The position numbers and the translations under genes were made by a program. A DNA stretch of 57,104 bases, taken from Anaerolineales bacterium (GTDB lineage Bacteria; Chloroflexota; Anaerolineae; Anaerolineales; UBA11579). The notes under the pieces are model-generated. The model was not told the DNA's origin, ran no database searches, and worked only from the letters and a program-made list of their open reading frames with translations. Positions 42,500 to 50,849 of the stretch are shown piece after piece; positions within the stretch are counted from its first letter, which is position 1, and each line of letters opens with the position of its first letter. The DNA lies in contig JAGVCA010000031.1 of assembly GCA_020059485.1 (NCBI GenBank), positions 1 through 57,104 on the forward strand. The letters are read 5' to 3'.

Positions 42500-43333
42500 T
42501 TATTCTTCCCTGCGAGGTGTGATCAACGGCTGTAAACGGGTTTGATATTCGGGCGGCAGCGCTTCCAGGGTGCGGCGGGCCAGCCAGACCAGGTGCTGGT
42601 TGGGATCTTCCTCCAGCAGTGTACGCAGCAGGTAGGTGATCTCTTGCGGGGCGCGCCTCGCCAGCGGCAACAGCAGGTCGAGCAGATAGGGCCGCAGCGC
42701 TTTGGGCGCAGCCTGCAGCAGCGGCGTCAGCAGGGCATAAATGCGCGGCAGGTTCTCATAGTCCGGGTCGGAGACAAACGGCAAAAGTGCAGCCAGACCC
42801 AGTTTCTGCAGGCTGGTGCGCTGTGCTGGGGTGGTATCTTGCTGGGGTTCGTGCAGCCAGATCCGGATGCGCTCCAGCACTTCATCCGGTGCGTCCTGCT
42901 GGAGTGTATTCAAACTGTTGACCGCCAGAGCACTCAGCAGGATCTCTTCAGGGCTGGTTTGTCCCCACTCGGTGACCAGGCGCAGGGTTTCGCTGGCCTG
43001 GCTGGCCGGCAGTTTGCCGATCATCAAAGCAGCCAGATGCCGGTATTCCAGCACGGGGTGTTTCCACAGCCCACGCACCAGTGAAATGATAGCATGCGGG
43101 GTGTTTTCGGCGTAAGGCGTCATCTGGACGACCACCTGCCGCAGGACGGGGGCGGGCACATTTTCTGAAGGCAGCCCAGCCGGCCGCCGCACCAGTTTAC
43201 TCGAGCGCAGGGTCTTGTCACCGTAATAGTTGAAAAGGTGCTTCAACTCCCGGCTGAACTTATCCGCATCCGCATAGTGATCAACGAGATTCTCGATCTG
43301 CTGGCGCAGGCGGGGCAAGTGGATCGCCGGCAT
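42500..43333 (-). CDS. HEAT-repeat-like helical protein
   Basis: A 277-residue, all-helical, soluble protein. It begins MPAIHLPRLRQQIENLVDHYADADKFSRELKHLFNYYGDKT, then repeats of about 35-40 residues (VLEYRHLAALMIGKLPASQA, then LRLVTEWGQTSPEEILLSALAVNSL, and so on) that look like HEAT/ARM or DNA-alkylation-repair-type helices. The start ATG at 43333 shares a base with the stop of the LOG-like gene (TGATG), so translation is coupled. It is the last gene of a long minus-strand run. Function unknown. Confidence 0.7.
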   Translation of the reverse strand: MPAIHLPRLRQQIENLVDHYADADKFSRELKHLFNYYGDKTLRSSKLVRRPAGLPSENVPAPVLRQVVVQMTPYAENTPHAIISLVRGLWKHPVLEYRHLAALMIGKLPASQASETLRLVTEWGQTSPEEILLSALAVNSLNTLQQDAPDEVLERIRIWLHEPQQDTTPAQRTSLQKLGLAALLPFVSDPDYENLPRIYALLTPLLQAAPKALRPYLLDLLLPLARRAPQEITYLLRTLLEEDPNQHLVWLARRTLEALPPEYQTRLQPLITPRREE

Positions 43334-43866
43334 CAGCGCTCCGTGAGCAACGCGAAGGCAGCCGCGGCATCCGGCGCTAGCAGCAGCAAATCCCGATGGG
43401 CTGTCGGTACATACGCCTCCAATTCGGAGGCCATGGTCGCGAAGGTGCGCTGCCAGCCAGCGCCGATCAAGATCAGCGGCCGTGCGAGGATGGCGGTGGT
43501 TTGCATCTGGTTCCACATCATGGCGATCTCCGCCAGGGTACCGACCCCACCAGGCAGGGCAAAGGCGGCCTCACACTCATTGATCAGGGTCAGCAGCCGC
43601 TCGTGAATGGTCGGCAGCCGGAGCTCCTCGATCACCCAGGCATTCGGTTTGACCGGCCGCCAGCCTTCGATCTCGTCACACGTGACCCCAATCACGTGCC
43701 CGCCGGCTTCCGCGCAGCCGCGCGAGACCGCTTCCATCGTGCCGATATAACCGCCGGTCAACACGGTGTGTCCGGCCTGACCGATCAGCGAGCCGAGGGT
43801 GTACGCTTCCTGATAGGCGGGGGTGCCGGGTTGTGGGGCTGAGCCGCCAAATACTGTGATCCGCAT
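43333..43866 (-). CDS. LOG-like Rossmann-fold protein (TIGR00725/00730 group)
   Basis: A 177-residue protein of the lysine-decarboxylase-like/LOG group. It has GGSAPQPGTPAYQEAYTLGSLIG, TGGYIGTMEAVSRGCAEAGG and the PGGVGTLAE motif at 105-113. Members bind nucleotides and split nucleotide 5'-monophosphates into base and ribose phosphate (cytokinin-activating in plants and some bacteria); the role here is not known. It is coupled to the HEAT-like gene. Confidence 0.85.
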   Translation of the reverse strand: MRITVFGGSAPQPGTPAYQEAYTLGSLIGQAGHTVLTGGYIGTMEAVSRGCAEAGGHVIGVTCDEIEGWRPVKPNAWVIEELRLPTIHERLLTLINECEAAFALPGGVGTLAEIAMMWNQMQTTAILARPLILIGAGWQRTFATMASELEAYVPTAHRDLLLLAPDAAAAFALLTER

Positions 43867-43882
43867 CGAGATCCTCCTGGGG

Positions 43883-44977
43883 TCAGGGTAGCTGGCGTTC
43901 GACTGCTTTGACCAGGGGTGAGATGACGACCTGCTGGATAGCCTCCAGCCGCATGGGGAGCAGCGTATCCGGTGTACGGGCCAGGCGGCCGGCCCAGCCG
44001 GTGATGAAGGTCCACATCACTGCCAGGTCCCACAGTTGGTTAAATTCGTCATTGCTGAAGTTGTGTGCGCCGGCCTGGGCAAGCCGGGTGCGGTAGTGGC
44101 CGGCGATCTCGTCAGGCGGCAGCGGCAGGGGAGAGAACCACCAGCTGCTGGACTGGATAAAACTAAGCAGGTCAAGCACACCGGGGCCGATCGCGGCGTT
44201 TTCCCAGTCGTAGACGGTCACACCGCTCTGCTGATGGATCAGGACATTCCCCGGCCAGTAATCGCCATGCAGCAGGGTGGCTGTGCTGTCTTTCAGTGCG
44301 GCGGATACCAGATCAATGTTGTCGATGATCCGCTCTGTGATGGATACCAGATCGGTGGTTGTTGCCAGGAATCCGTCGCGGTTGTGCATGAATTTTTCCG
44401 CGTCGTCCCGAGCACCTTTTAGGTAGATCTCGCGGCTGGCATCCAACGGCTGCTCCAGCCAGGGATACGTGCTCAGGTCGGCATCCAGCCCCCAAAACCG
44501 GTCATGGAGGATAGCCAGCTGCTCGGCGCCCAGCAAGTAATCGGCGGCCGACCATTTATCCGGCAGCCGCCCGACCGGCAGATGCAGCATCACCAGCCAC
44601 TCGCCGCGCGGGTGAGCGCAGATCAAGGTCGGCAGCTTGAGCGGCAGATGATCTTTGAAGGTCAGATAGATGTTGACCTCGCGCACGCCGGCTCCGGCCG
44701 AGCCAACCCGGGTGCTGCCCATATTCTCCTTCAGGACGAGCGTGAACAGCGCCGCGCCAGAACTGCCATCCGCCTGGACTTCGATCCCGCGCAGTTGGCC
44801 AATCGCAGGGCGGCGCTGGGTGATCTCGCGTTCTGAGATAGCCGTGATCTTCAGGCGCGGGTCACCACTGTGCCGCCGGAGCCCGGCAGTCAGTTCGCCC
44901 TCGCTGAAGGGCCATTTGCCGAATTGGTTGGCATTCTCTTTGGCTGTTTGTTCTTCCATCTGTTGTTTCCGGTTCAC
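43883..44977 (-). CDS. Phosphotransferase of the APH/choline kinase fold
   Basis: A 364-residue kinase-like protein. The catalytic loop is LLHGDYWPGNVLI and the metal-binding segment is VYDWENAAIGPGVLDLLSF (DFG-like Asp). The family includes aminoglycoside phosphotransferases, homoserine kinases and many sugar or small-molecule kinases; the substrate is not evident. The frame begins with GTG 44977, overlapping the MazG-like stop as GTGA; ATG 44959 is an alternative. Drug resistance should not be inferred. Confidence 0.8.
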   Translation of the reverse strand: MNRKQQMEEQTAKENANQFGKWPFSEGELTAGLRRHSGDPRLKITAISEREITQRRPAIGQLRGIEVQADGSSGAALFTLVLKENMGSTRVGSAGAGVREVNIYLTFKDHLPLKLPTLICAHPRGEWLVMLHLPVGRLPDKWSAADYLLGAEQLAILHDRFWGLDADLSTYPWLEQPLDASREIYLKGARDDAEKFMHNRDGFLATTTDLVSITERIIDNIDLVSAALKDSTATLLHGDYWPGNVLIHQQSGVTVYDWENAAIGPGVLDLLSFIQSSSWWFSPLPLPPDEIAGHYRTRLAQAGAHNFSNDEFNQLWDLAVMWTFITGWAGRLARTPDTLLPMRLEAIQQVVISPLVKAVERQLP

Positions 44978-45273
44978 TCCCAGGTCCGGCCGTAATTCTG
45001 GCGGACCTTTTCCAGGATCGCGGTTTCAAGATCGATCCCGGCAATGTGGGCCAATTGTAACAAATACAGGCCGACATCGGCTAACTCCCCGGTGAATGCC
45101 TCGGGGTCGGAGAGGGTCTCCTCCCACTGTAGATGTTCCAGCACCTCGGCGGCTTCCACCGAGAGCGAGATCGCCAGATTGCGCAGGGTTTGCTGGCGCG
45201 GGCTTTCAGGGGCGTACCAGCCTTTGGCGGCTACCAGTCGGTCCATCTCAGCAGTCAGGTCACGGATATCCAT
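44974..45273 (-). CDS. MazG-like nucleotide pyrophosphohydrolase
   Basis: A 99-residue all-helical enzyme. RNLAISLSVEAAEVLEHLQWEE and FTGELADVGLYLLQLAHIAGIDLE carry the ExxE...ExxD metal-binding pattern of the MazG/dCTPase family, which hydrolyses NTPs to NMP and pyrophosphate as a house-cleaning step. The start ATG 45273 gives the usual length. It is followed by the phosphotransferase gene, which overlaps its stop. Confidence 0.85.
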   Translation of the reverse strand: MDIRDLTAEMDRLVAAKGWYAPESPRQQTLRNLAISLSVEAAEVLEHLQWEETLSDPEAFTGELADVGLYLLQLAHIAGIDLETAILEKVRQNYGRTWE

Positions 45274-45292
45274 AGTCGCTCCTGTGGCGGGG

Positions 45293-45487
45293 TCAGGCTT
45301 CCGGTTCATTCTTGAGGGCATCCAGCGCCATCTGCGCCGACCGGACCTGTTCGGGATGCCAGTCCGGTTCGGTGGTCATCCGGGCCAGATGGGCCAGGGC
45401 GTAGTCCTGTTCCTCCCTGATGAGTTGCTGGTAAGCGGCCAGGATGCGTTCGGGCTGGCGGGAAAGGATCTCTGTCCAGATGTCCAT
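45293..45487 (-). CDS. Small hypothetical protein (64 residues)
   Basis: ATG 45487 shares its A-T-G with the stop of the acyltransferase gene (TGATG overlap), a sign of coupled translation. The product is helical and acidic (MDIWTEILSRQPERILAAYQQLIREEQDYALAHL...) with no membrane segment and no motif that I know. Its place in a tight operon and its codon use support a real gene. Confidence 0.6.
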   Translation of the reverse strand: MDIWTEILSRQPERILAAYQQLIREEQDYALAHLARMTTEPDWHPEQVRSAQMALDALKNEPEA

Positions 45488-46146
45488 CACAGTTTGTCGT
45501 GGGTCTTGATGACCCTGGCCGGGTTGCCGACCGCAGTCACCTGCGGCGGAATATCGCGCACCACTACGCTGCCTGCGCCGACCACCGACCACTCACCAAC
45601 CGTTTTGCCTTCGATCAGGTTGGCGCCGGTCCCGATGAAACTGCCGGTCTTGAGGGTCACATTGCCGGAAATATGTACGCCCGGCGAGACGGTCACAAAG
45701 TCCTCGATGATGACATCATGCCCGACCGTGCAATCCAGGTTCAGGTGGACATGGTCGCCGATCCGGATGTTGTTGGTCAGGATGCAGCCGGCTGTGATCA
45801 CCACGCCCGCGCCGAATGTCACCCAGCGGGTCAGGATGGCGCGCGGGTGGGCCACCGAAAAGAAGGACACGCCGGCTGTCTCGGCCTGCCGGATCAAACG
45901 CTGGCGCGTGTCGGGCGCTCCAACCCCGCAAACCGCTCTGACCTCGCTGGCGTGGTCAGCCAGCCAATCGAAATACCCCAACACCGGCGCTTCGTTGATC
46001 TGTTCGCCGGGCTGCTGGTATCCCGGTTCGGTCACAAATCCCAGGATCTGATAGGTCGGGGAGACTGCGTTGACCGCTTCCAGCACATCCAGCACTTCGC
46101 GGCCGAAGCCGCCGGTGCCAATGATGACAACTTTTTGCAGGCTCAT
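45487..46146 (-). CDS. NeuD/PglD-like sugar O- or N-acyltransferase
   Basis: A 219-residue enzyme of the NeuD/PglD type: an N-terminal Rossmann-like domain (VVIIGTGGFGREVLDVLEAV) and a C-terminal left-handed beta helix with hexapeptide repeats (about 105-195; ILTRWVTFGAGVVITAGCILTNNIRIGDHVHLNLDCTVGHDV). His in VGHDV is the likely general base. It uses acetyl-CoA to acylate an amino- or hydroxyl-sugar nucleotide. It is next to a glycosyltransferase and a PglC-like transferase, which fits surface glycan synthesis. Confidence 0.88.
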   Translation of the reverse strand: MSLQKVVIIGTGGFGREVLDVLEAVNAVSPTYQILGFVTEPGYQQPGEQINEAPVLGYFDWLADHASEVRAVCGVGAPDTRQRLIRQAETAGVSFFSVAHPRAILTRWVTFGAGVVITAGCILTNNIRIGDHVHLNLDCTVGHDVIIEDFVTVSPGVHISGNVTLKTGSFIGTGANLIEGKTVGEWSVVGAGSVVVRDIPPQVTAVGNPARVIKTHDKL

Positions 46147-47198
46147 CGGGATGTCCTTTCGATCAATTGTTTCCCCGGGGCCGCACCGAGCGCGGTGAAC
46201 GACCCGAATTTCGGATTCCAGGGGTTGCGGAAACTCAACAGGTTGAGGATCATGTTTTGCAATTTTGGCGGTTTGACAGAGGCAAGGTCTGCGCCGGGGG
46301 AGTGAAAGAGATGCAGCTCGTAGCCCGCCTGGAGGAACAGGTTTTTGAGTTCCTCCAGCGGGAAGCCGGTGCCGGGCTGGTGGTGGATCTCGGCCTTCAG
46401 GTTCAGTTTAGCCTGCTCAGTATTGCGGAAGATGTACTTGCTTTTCCAGACCCTGCTGAGCAGCCGATACACCGGGAAACGCAGGTCGAACACGAACACG
46501 GCTAGCCGGCTGAAGGCCACCATCTCCCGGCTCGGTTCGGCATCCAGCACGATCCCGCCAGCGGGATGGCAGACCCGGCCGGCTTCCCGGACCACGGCCT
46601 GCCAGTCCTGGATGTGATGCAGTACGGAGGCTTCGGTCACCAGGCCAAACACATCAGCCCGGAAAGGCATTCGGGTGGCATCTCCGCACACCACCAGCGC
46701 GCCGGTGGACTGACGGGCGTTGCGCAGGTTGGCCAGCGAGACATCCAGGCCGACCGGCGTCAGCCCGGTATCCTGCAGCCAGCCGAGTACCTGTCCCGGG
46801 CCGCAGCCGAAGTCCAGGTGATAGCGCGGGGTATCGGCTGTGAAAATGTCCTGCAGCCGACGGGCGGCATCCCGGATCCGGAGGGCGTTCTCCGGCAGAC
46901 GCCGGGTGTAGGCCAGGTACTCGTCGGAGATCGTGTTATAGATCTGCAGGTTGGCGCCCAGGTTACTTTCCGGGTCCGGTTCGGCCAGCATTTGCGCTTT
47001 CAGCGCGGGGGTCCATAGCACCGGGATGTGGTCGGCAGTGACCGGGAAAACCGCTTTGCACTGGTGGCAGCGCAGGTGCTGGCCGGAGGGTTCGAAAGGC
47101 AGGTCGTCCGGGTATGGCTGGGCGACGCTCTCCAGCGGCGCAACACCGCACGCCGGGCACTGCAGCAAGCCCAGCAAGGCGCTGATCTGGTTGGTCAT
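46143..47198 (-). CDS. SAM-dependent methyltransferase with N-terminal zinc-ribbon
   Basis: A 351-residue protein. The first 60 residues hold two CxxC pairs (LQCPACG and LRCHQCKAVFPV), a Trm112-like ribbon. The methyltransferase domain has motif I LDFGCGPGQVLGWL near 125 and the later VCGDATRMPF and SVLHHI segments. The C-terminal part (about 240-351) is of unknown fold. Overlaps by 4 bp with both neighbours place it in the glycan operon; the methyl acceptor may be a sugar or lipid. Confidence 0.85.
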   Translation of the reverse strand: MTNQISALLGLLQCPACGVAPLESVAQPYPDDLPFEPSGQHLRCHQCKAVFPVTADHIPVLWTPALKAQMLAEPDPESNLGANLQIYNTISDEYLAYTRRLPENALRIRDAARRLQDIFTADTPRYHLDFGCGPGQVLGWLQDTGLTPVGLDVSLANLRNARQSTGALVVCGDATRMPFRADVFGLVTEASVLHHIQDWQAVVREAGRVCHPAGGIVLDAEPSREMVAFSRLAVFVFDLRFPVYRLLSRVWKSKYIFRNTEQAKLNLKAEIHHQPGTGFPLEELKNLFLQAGYELHLFHSPGADLASVKPPKLQNMILNLLSFRNPWNPKFGSFTALGAAPGKQLIERTSR

Positions 47199-48376
47199 AG
47201 ATTCACCACCTGCTGATAGAAGGCGGCGGCCTGCGCCATTACGGCCTGATAATTGGCGCGTTCCCGGATCATGGCTAGGTTGGCCTCGGCGGCGCGCTGG
47301 CGCAAGCCGGGCGACGACAAGGCTTTAAGGATGGCATCGGCGATTGACCTGGGACTGTTCGGGTCAAACAGCAGGCTGTTTTCGCCGTCCGTCAGCCATT
47401 CCTGCACAGATTCGATCCGCCCGGCGACCGGGAAACAGCCGCAGGCCATCGCTTCCAGGATGGTGTTCGGCGTGCCGTCGTGGGTCGAGGGTGAGACCAC
47501 GAGATGGGCCTGCCGGAACAGTTCCGCCATCCGGCCCTGCGGTACCACCGACAAAAGTTCGACTGCGTGTTCAAGCCCGAACTCTTTCACCCAACGCTGG
47601 GCTTCCAGTTCGTGGGCGGCAGCGGGCGATATGAACCGGGCCTGCGGAGAGTGTTCCAACACCAGCGGGATGGCCTGGAAATAGCTGTCATTGCGGATAT
47701 AGGTACGGAAGCCGCGCGGGTTGATGATCACCGGCGGCTGCTCCGAGCGCGGTGACTCAGGCGGGTAAAACAGTGCTTCGCGCACGCCGCCGGAGCCGGG
47801 CAGCACGACCGCCGGTTTTTCTTGTGCGAAACCCATCTGCCGCGCCAGCCGCAGGTCGCGCTGGCAGTCGGTGTGCAAGGCATCCGTCCGGCGCAGGGCG
47901 CGGCGAGTGGCGCTTCCGAGGAGGGGATTCGAGCGGGCATGAAGGGTGAAATCGTTGCCCCACACCGATACCAGCAGCGGGGCGGCTGGGTCAGCCTGGG
48001 CGGCCAGGATGCCTTCATAAGGGTAGCGCATGGCATGCACCAGGTCGGGTTGGATCGCGGCGATCATGGGTCTCAACTGGCGGGCGGTGGCCGGCAGGGT
48101 CAGCGGCCCGAGCCACTGCCGGATGAAGGTACGCAGCCACATCGGCGCGGCCTGCCGCAGTCCGGGCAGCCGGCCTGGTCTGGCCGTTGCCGCACTCTGC
48201 GCGGTCAGGCCGGCACCCGAAAAGGCAACCGGCAGCACTTGGAGGGAGGTCAGCCCCGGGATCCCGTTGCATGGAGAAGTCGAGATCAGGTGGACTTCGT
48301 GCTCCCCGGTTACAAATCCGGCGATCCAGTTGCGGGCGGTCGGCGAACGGCCGTCGGCGATGTAGAGCAGTCGCAT
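47195..48376 (-). CDS. Glycosyltransferase, GT4 type
   Basis: A 393-residue GT-B enzyme. The N-terminal domain (MRLLYIADGRSPTARNWIAGFVTGEHEVHLIS) and the C-terminal donor domain with SPSTHDGTPNTILEAMACGCFPVAGRIESVQEWL (the EX7E-like region) are the GT4 pattern. It transfers a sugar from a nucleotide donor, keeping configuration, in the cytoplasm. In the operon it lies after the PglC-like initiating transferase and before the methyltransferase. Donor and acceptor are unknown. Confidence 0.9.
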   Translation of the reverse strand: MRLLYIADGRSPTARNWIAGFVTGEHEVHLISTSPCNGIPGLTSLQVLPVAFSGAGLTAQSAATARPGRLPGLRQAAPMWLRTFIRQWLGPLTLPATARQLRPMIAAIQPDLVHAMRYPYEGILAAQADPAAPLLVSVWGNDFTLHARSNPLLGSATRRALRRTDALHTDCQRDLRLARQMGFAQEKPAVVLPGSGGVREALFYPPESPRSEQPPVIINPRGFRTYIRNDSYFQAIPLVLEHSPQARFISPAAAHELEAQRWVKEFGLEHAVELLSVVPQGRMAELFRQAHLVVSPSTHDGTPNTILEAMACGCFPVAGRIESVQEWLTDGENSLLFDPNSPRSIADAILKALSSPGLRQRAAEANLAMIRERANYQAVMAQAAAFYQQVVNL

Positions 48377-48447
48377 ATCAGTTGTACTTTAATCTATGTT
48401 GGGTGAATTTGCAAATCAGACCGGCAGTGCCGGCAGGGGAAACGGGA

Positions 48448-49095
48448 CTAATCCGCGTGGTCGTTGCCTTCCAGTATGCCCAGGAATTCCTCTGAGGTGG
48501 CGTTGCCGGGGGCATTGATCCCTTCGCGGGTGATGACCTTGGCGACGGTCTTGAACAGGATCGTGATATCCAGCCATACCGACCAGTGGTCGACATACCA
48601 GACATCCAGTTCAAATTTGATCTCCCAGGAGACATTGTTGCGGCCGTTCACCTGCGCCCAGCCGGTGATGCCGGGAAGCACATGGTGGCGGCGGCCCTGC
48701 TCGGTGTTGTAGCGCGGCAGGTAAGAGACCAGCAGCGGCCGCGGCCCGATCAGGCTCATCTCCCCCTGGATCACATTCCATATCTCCGGCAGTTCATCCA
48801 GGCTGCTGGCGCGCAGGAACTTGCCGAAGGCAGTCAGGCGCTGTTCATCCGGCAGCAGATTGCCGCGGCTGTCCCGGTGATTGGTCATCGAGCGGAATTT
48901 GTACAGGGTAAAGGGCTTCCCCTGGTATCCAGCCCTTTCCTGTCGGAAGATCACCGGCCGACCAAGAAACACCGCCACCAGGAGGTAGATGACTGCCATC
49001 AGCGGCAGCAGGAGGGGCGAAAAGATCACGATCAGCGTCAGGTCGAAAACGCGTTTGGCAATTGGGATCTGCGGCGGTGCGGGTGAAATCTTCAC
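48448..49095 (-). CDS. PglC/WcaJ-like phosphoglycosyl transferase
   Basis: A 215-residue monotopic membrane enzyme. The N-terminal helix (about 14-40) is followed by KFRSM, the catalytic region LRASSLDELPEIWNVIQGEMSLIGPRPLL with the Asp-Glu dyad, and PGITGWAQVNGRN. It moves a phospho-sugar to undecaprenyl phosphate to start a glycan. It heads the minus-strand operon. Its start is GTG 49095; a TAAAAT -10 box (minus, 49102-49107) puts the transcription start on that codon, so it may be leaderless. Confidence 0.92.
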   Translation of the reverse strand: MKISPAPPQIPIAKRVFDLTLIVIFSPLLLPLMAVIYLLVAVFLGRPVIFRQERAGYQGKPFTLYKFRSMTNHRDSRGNLLPDEQRLTAFGKFLRASSLDELPEIWNVIQGEMSLIGPRPLLVSYLPRYNTEQGRRHHVLPGITGWAQVNGRNNVSWEIKFELDVWYVDHWSVWLDITILFKTVAKVITREGINAPGNATSEEFLGILEGNDHAD

Positions 49096-49152
49096 ATCTG
49101 AATTTTACCAACAAACAACCTGTTGATCGGACAGATAGGTCTATTGGGGGAT

Positions 49153-49176
49153 AAAAAAAGCCCCTCGAAAGGGGCT
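49153..49176 (-). terminator. Terminator of lexA
   Basis: AGCCCCT (49159-49165) with AGGGGCT (49170-49176) over a TTCG-type tetraloop on the minus strand, then T7. Confidence 0.92.
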
Positions 49177-49202
49177 AGGTTCTACTATTGTGGTTGGGTT
49201 GA

Positions 49203-49904
49203 TCAGATCGGGGTGGCGTCCATTTGGCGGATCACCATCACGACTTTGCCCTGGACTTCAACTGAATTAGGATCCTCGATGATGATCGGCTGCATGGTCG
49301 GGTTGGCCGGCTGCAGGCGGACGTGCCCATTTTCCCGGTAGAAATACTTCAGGGTGGTCTCGTCGCTGCCTTTCAGGCGGATTGCGACCATCTCGCCATT
49401 GCGGGCTTCCTGGGTGTGCTTCATGATGACAATATCGCCGTCGTCGACCATCGCGTCGATCATCGAGTCTCCCTGGACTTCCAGCGCGTACAGGCTTGAG
49501 GCGGCATCCCGCTCCGAAAGCATGCTGCGGGCAACCTCGATCCCTTCGTCGGGATCGTACAGGTTGAAGTCAGTATCCGGGGGCTGGATGACGATACCGG
49601 CACCGATGCGCCCGGCCAGCGGGATGCGGACCATGTTCTCCAGGGTGTTTTCGACGGCATCGATCAGTTGGCCGGTGACATCCTTCAGCAGGCGCATGCC
49701 GCGTGAGACCTTCCGATCGCGCTCGATGAAGCCTTTTTCTTCCAGCTGGTCAAGGTAATAATTGACCACCGAGGTCGAGGAGATCCCGGCCTGCTTGCCG
49801 ATCTCCCGGATCGAGGGCGGATATCCGACGTTGGTTTGGTAATCCTCGAGGACTTCAAGGATTTTCTTATGACGGTCACTGAGTCCTTGTTTCTTGCGAG
49901 CCAT
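49203..49904 (-). CDS. lexA: LexA repressor
   Basis: The SOS repressor, 233 residues from ATG 49904 (6-7 nt after AAAGGAG). The winged-helix domain (1-75) has GYPPSIREIGKQAGISSTSVVNYYLDQLEEKGFI. The self-cleavage site is Ala97-Gly98 in PLAGRIGAG, and the Ser147/Lys186 dyad lies in VQGDSMIDAM and ETTLKYF. It should split after RecA activation on DNA damage. Its own promoter has one LexA box inside the -35/-10 spacer. Two more boxes lie before the membrane protein/lytic transglycosylase unit at 7892-7940. Confidence 0.96.
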   Translation of the reverse strand: MARKKQGLSDRHKKILEVLEDYQTNVGYPPSIREIGKQAGISSTSVVNYYLDQLEEKGFIERDRKVSRGMRLLKDVTGQLIDAVENTLENMVRIPLAGRIGAGIVIQPPDTDFNLYDPDEGIEVARSMLSERDAASSLYALEVQGDSMIDAMVDDGDIVIMKHTQEARNGEMVAIRLKGSDETTLKYFYRENGHVRLQPANPTMQPIIIEDPNSVEVQGKVVMVIRQMDATPI

Positions 49905-50005
49905 GAAACACTCCTTTAAGATGAACTTGCGGTGATTGCCTGGTCCGGGGATGGGGTTGTAGCAGTTGCCTTGCCCTGGAGCCAAAATTAGTTCATTTGT
50001 GCTAT

Positions 50006-50034
50006 ATTCTACACGAACATACGTTCTGTGTCAA
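50006..50034 (-). promoter_or_regulatory. lexA promoter with LexA box
   Basis: On the minus strand: TTGACA (50029-50034), 17 bp, TAGAAT (50006-50011). The GAAC-N4-GTTC palindrome at 50015-50026 lies wholly in the spacer, so bound LexA would block polymerase. This is the Gram-positive type box and indicates autoregulation. Confidence 0.88.
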
Positions 50035-50095
50035 CCCCGGCAGGGCCCCACATCCGGGTGTCAAGGACCTGAACTGCGATGGCAACTGATGAATC

Positions 50096-50121
50096 AAAAG
50101 GGGCCGGTTAGCACCGGCCCC
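50096..50121 (-). terminator. Terminator after the secreted protein gene
   Basis: GGGGCCGGT (50100-50108) with ACCGGCCCC (50113-50121), and TTTT on the minus strand. It lies about 20 bp past the stop. Confidence 0.85.
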
Positions 50122-50142
50122 GGATCTGATCAAGATGATCTG

Positions 50143-50751
50143 TTACCAGCCACCAAGTCCGGCTCGGTCAGGGCTGACGAATTGCAACCCATGGATCTGG
50201 TAGCAGGGATCGTTGATGACCTCCTGGATGATCGCAAATTCTCCCCAGATGACCGGTCCGATCTCGGTGCCGTCTGCGGCATACCAGGTACCACCGATGT
50301 TGTTGGCGTCCGCTGGCACAGCCACGATCTTGACGAAGTAATTCCACTGGCAGACCTCGCCGTTTAGTTCGTATTCCCCGGACATATGGTTTGTGATCCA
50401 GGCGCCAGAGCCGATATAGCTTGGATATCCATGGTGCCGGTCAAGCAGACCATCGCCATCGCAATCCTGATTTGAAAGCCAGGCATCGTTCCACTTCATG
50501 GCGAGTTTGTCATCCTTATAAGGTTGGCACCAGGCTGCATCGCGGTAAGCATCGCAGTAATAACCGGAAAACAGATGGGCCTGGTAGTTGTATCCCCACT
50601 GGTCGAAGCCAACTTGAAGGATACGTCCATCCGAGGTCAGCAGATCTCCCGATTGGATCGTGGTGCAGGTATTCTGTTTCGCAGAGACGGTTGATGCTGC
50701 ACCCAGGATCAGCAGTAATACGACAATTGTAAACACGACTTTTTTAGACAT
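50143..50751 (-). CDS. Secreted hypothetical protein
   Basis: A 202-residue exported protein with a signal peptide (1-24, cleavage near VSA-KQ). The mature part is rich in Trp, Tyr, Gly and Asp and holds several Cys (NTCTTI, YYCDAYRDAAWCQPY, QDCDGDGLLDRHHG, EVCQWNY, DPCYQIHG), which could form disulphides. DCDGDGLLDRHHG looks like a Ca-binding loop of the thrombospondin type-3 kind. I do not recognise the family. ATG 50751 follows AAAAGGAG; a longer frame to 50835 runs through a terminator and is rejected. Confidence 0.8.
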   Translation of the reverse strand: MSKKVVFTIVVLLLILGAASTVSAKQNTCTTIQSGDLLTSDGRILQVGFDQWGYNYQAHLFSGYYCDAYRDAAWCQPYKDDKLAMKWNDAWLSNQDCDGDGLLDRHHGYPSYIGSGAWITNHMSGEYELNGEVCQWNYFVKIVAVPADANNIGGTWYAADGTEIGPVIWGEFAIIQEVINDPCYQIHGLQFVSPDRAGLGGW

Positions 50752-50821
50752 GATCTCTCCTTTTGGGTGGTTAGACTCTAAATTTGAAGTATGTTGTTTG
50801 AATGGCCCTCCTTTCAAAACA

Positions 50822-50846
50822 AAAAAACCGGCCATCAGGCCGGTTT
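50822..50846 (-). terminator. Terminator upstream of the secreted protein gene
   Basis: AAACCGGCC (50825-50833) with GGCCGGTTT (50838-50846) and seven T on the minus strand, 71 bp before the gene start. Either a short upstream transcript ends here or the gene has an attenuator in its leader. Confidence 0.8.
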
Positions 50847-50849
50847 CGC

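Noticed and set aside
43883-44977. Aminoglycoside resistance kinase
   Set aside because: Only the general phosphotransferase fold is visible; the operon context is glycan and nucleotide metabolism.
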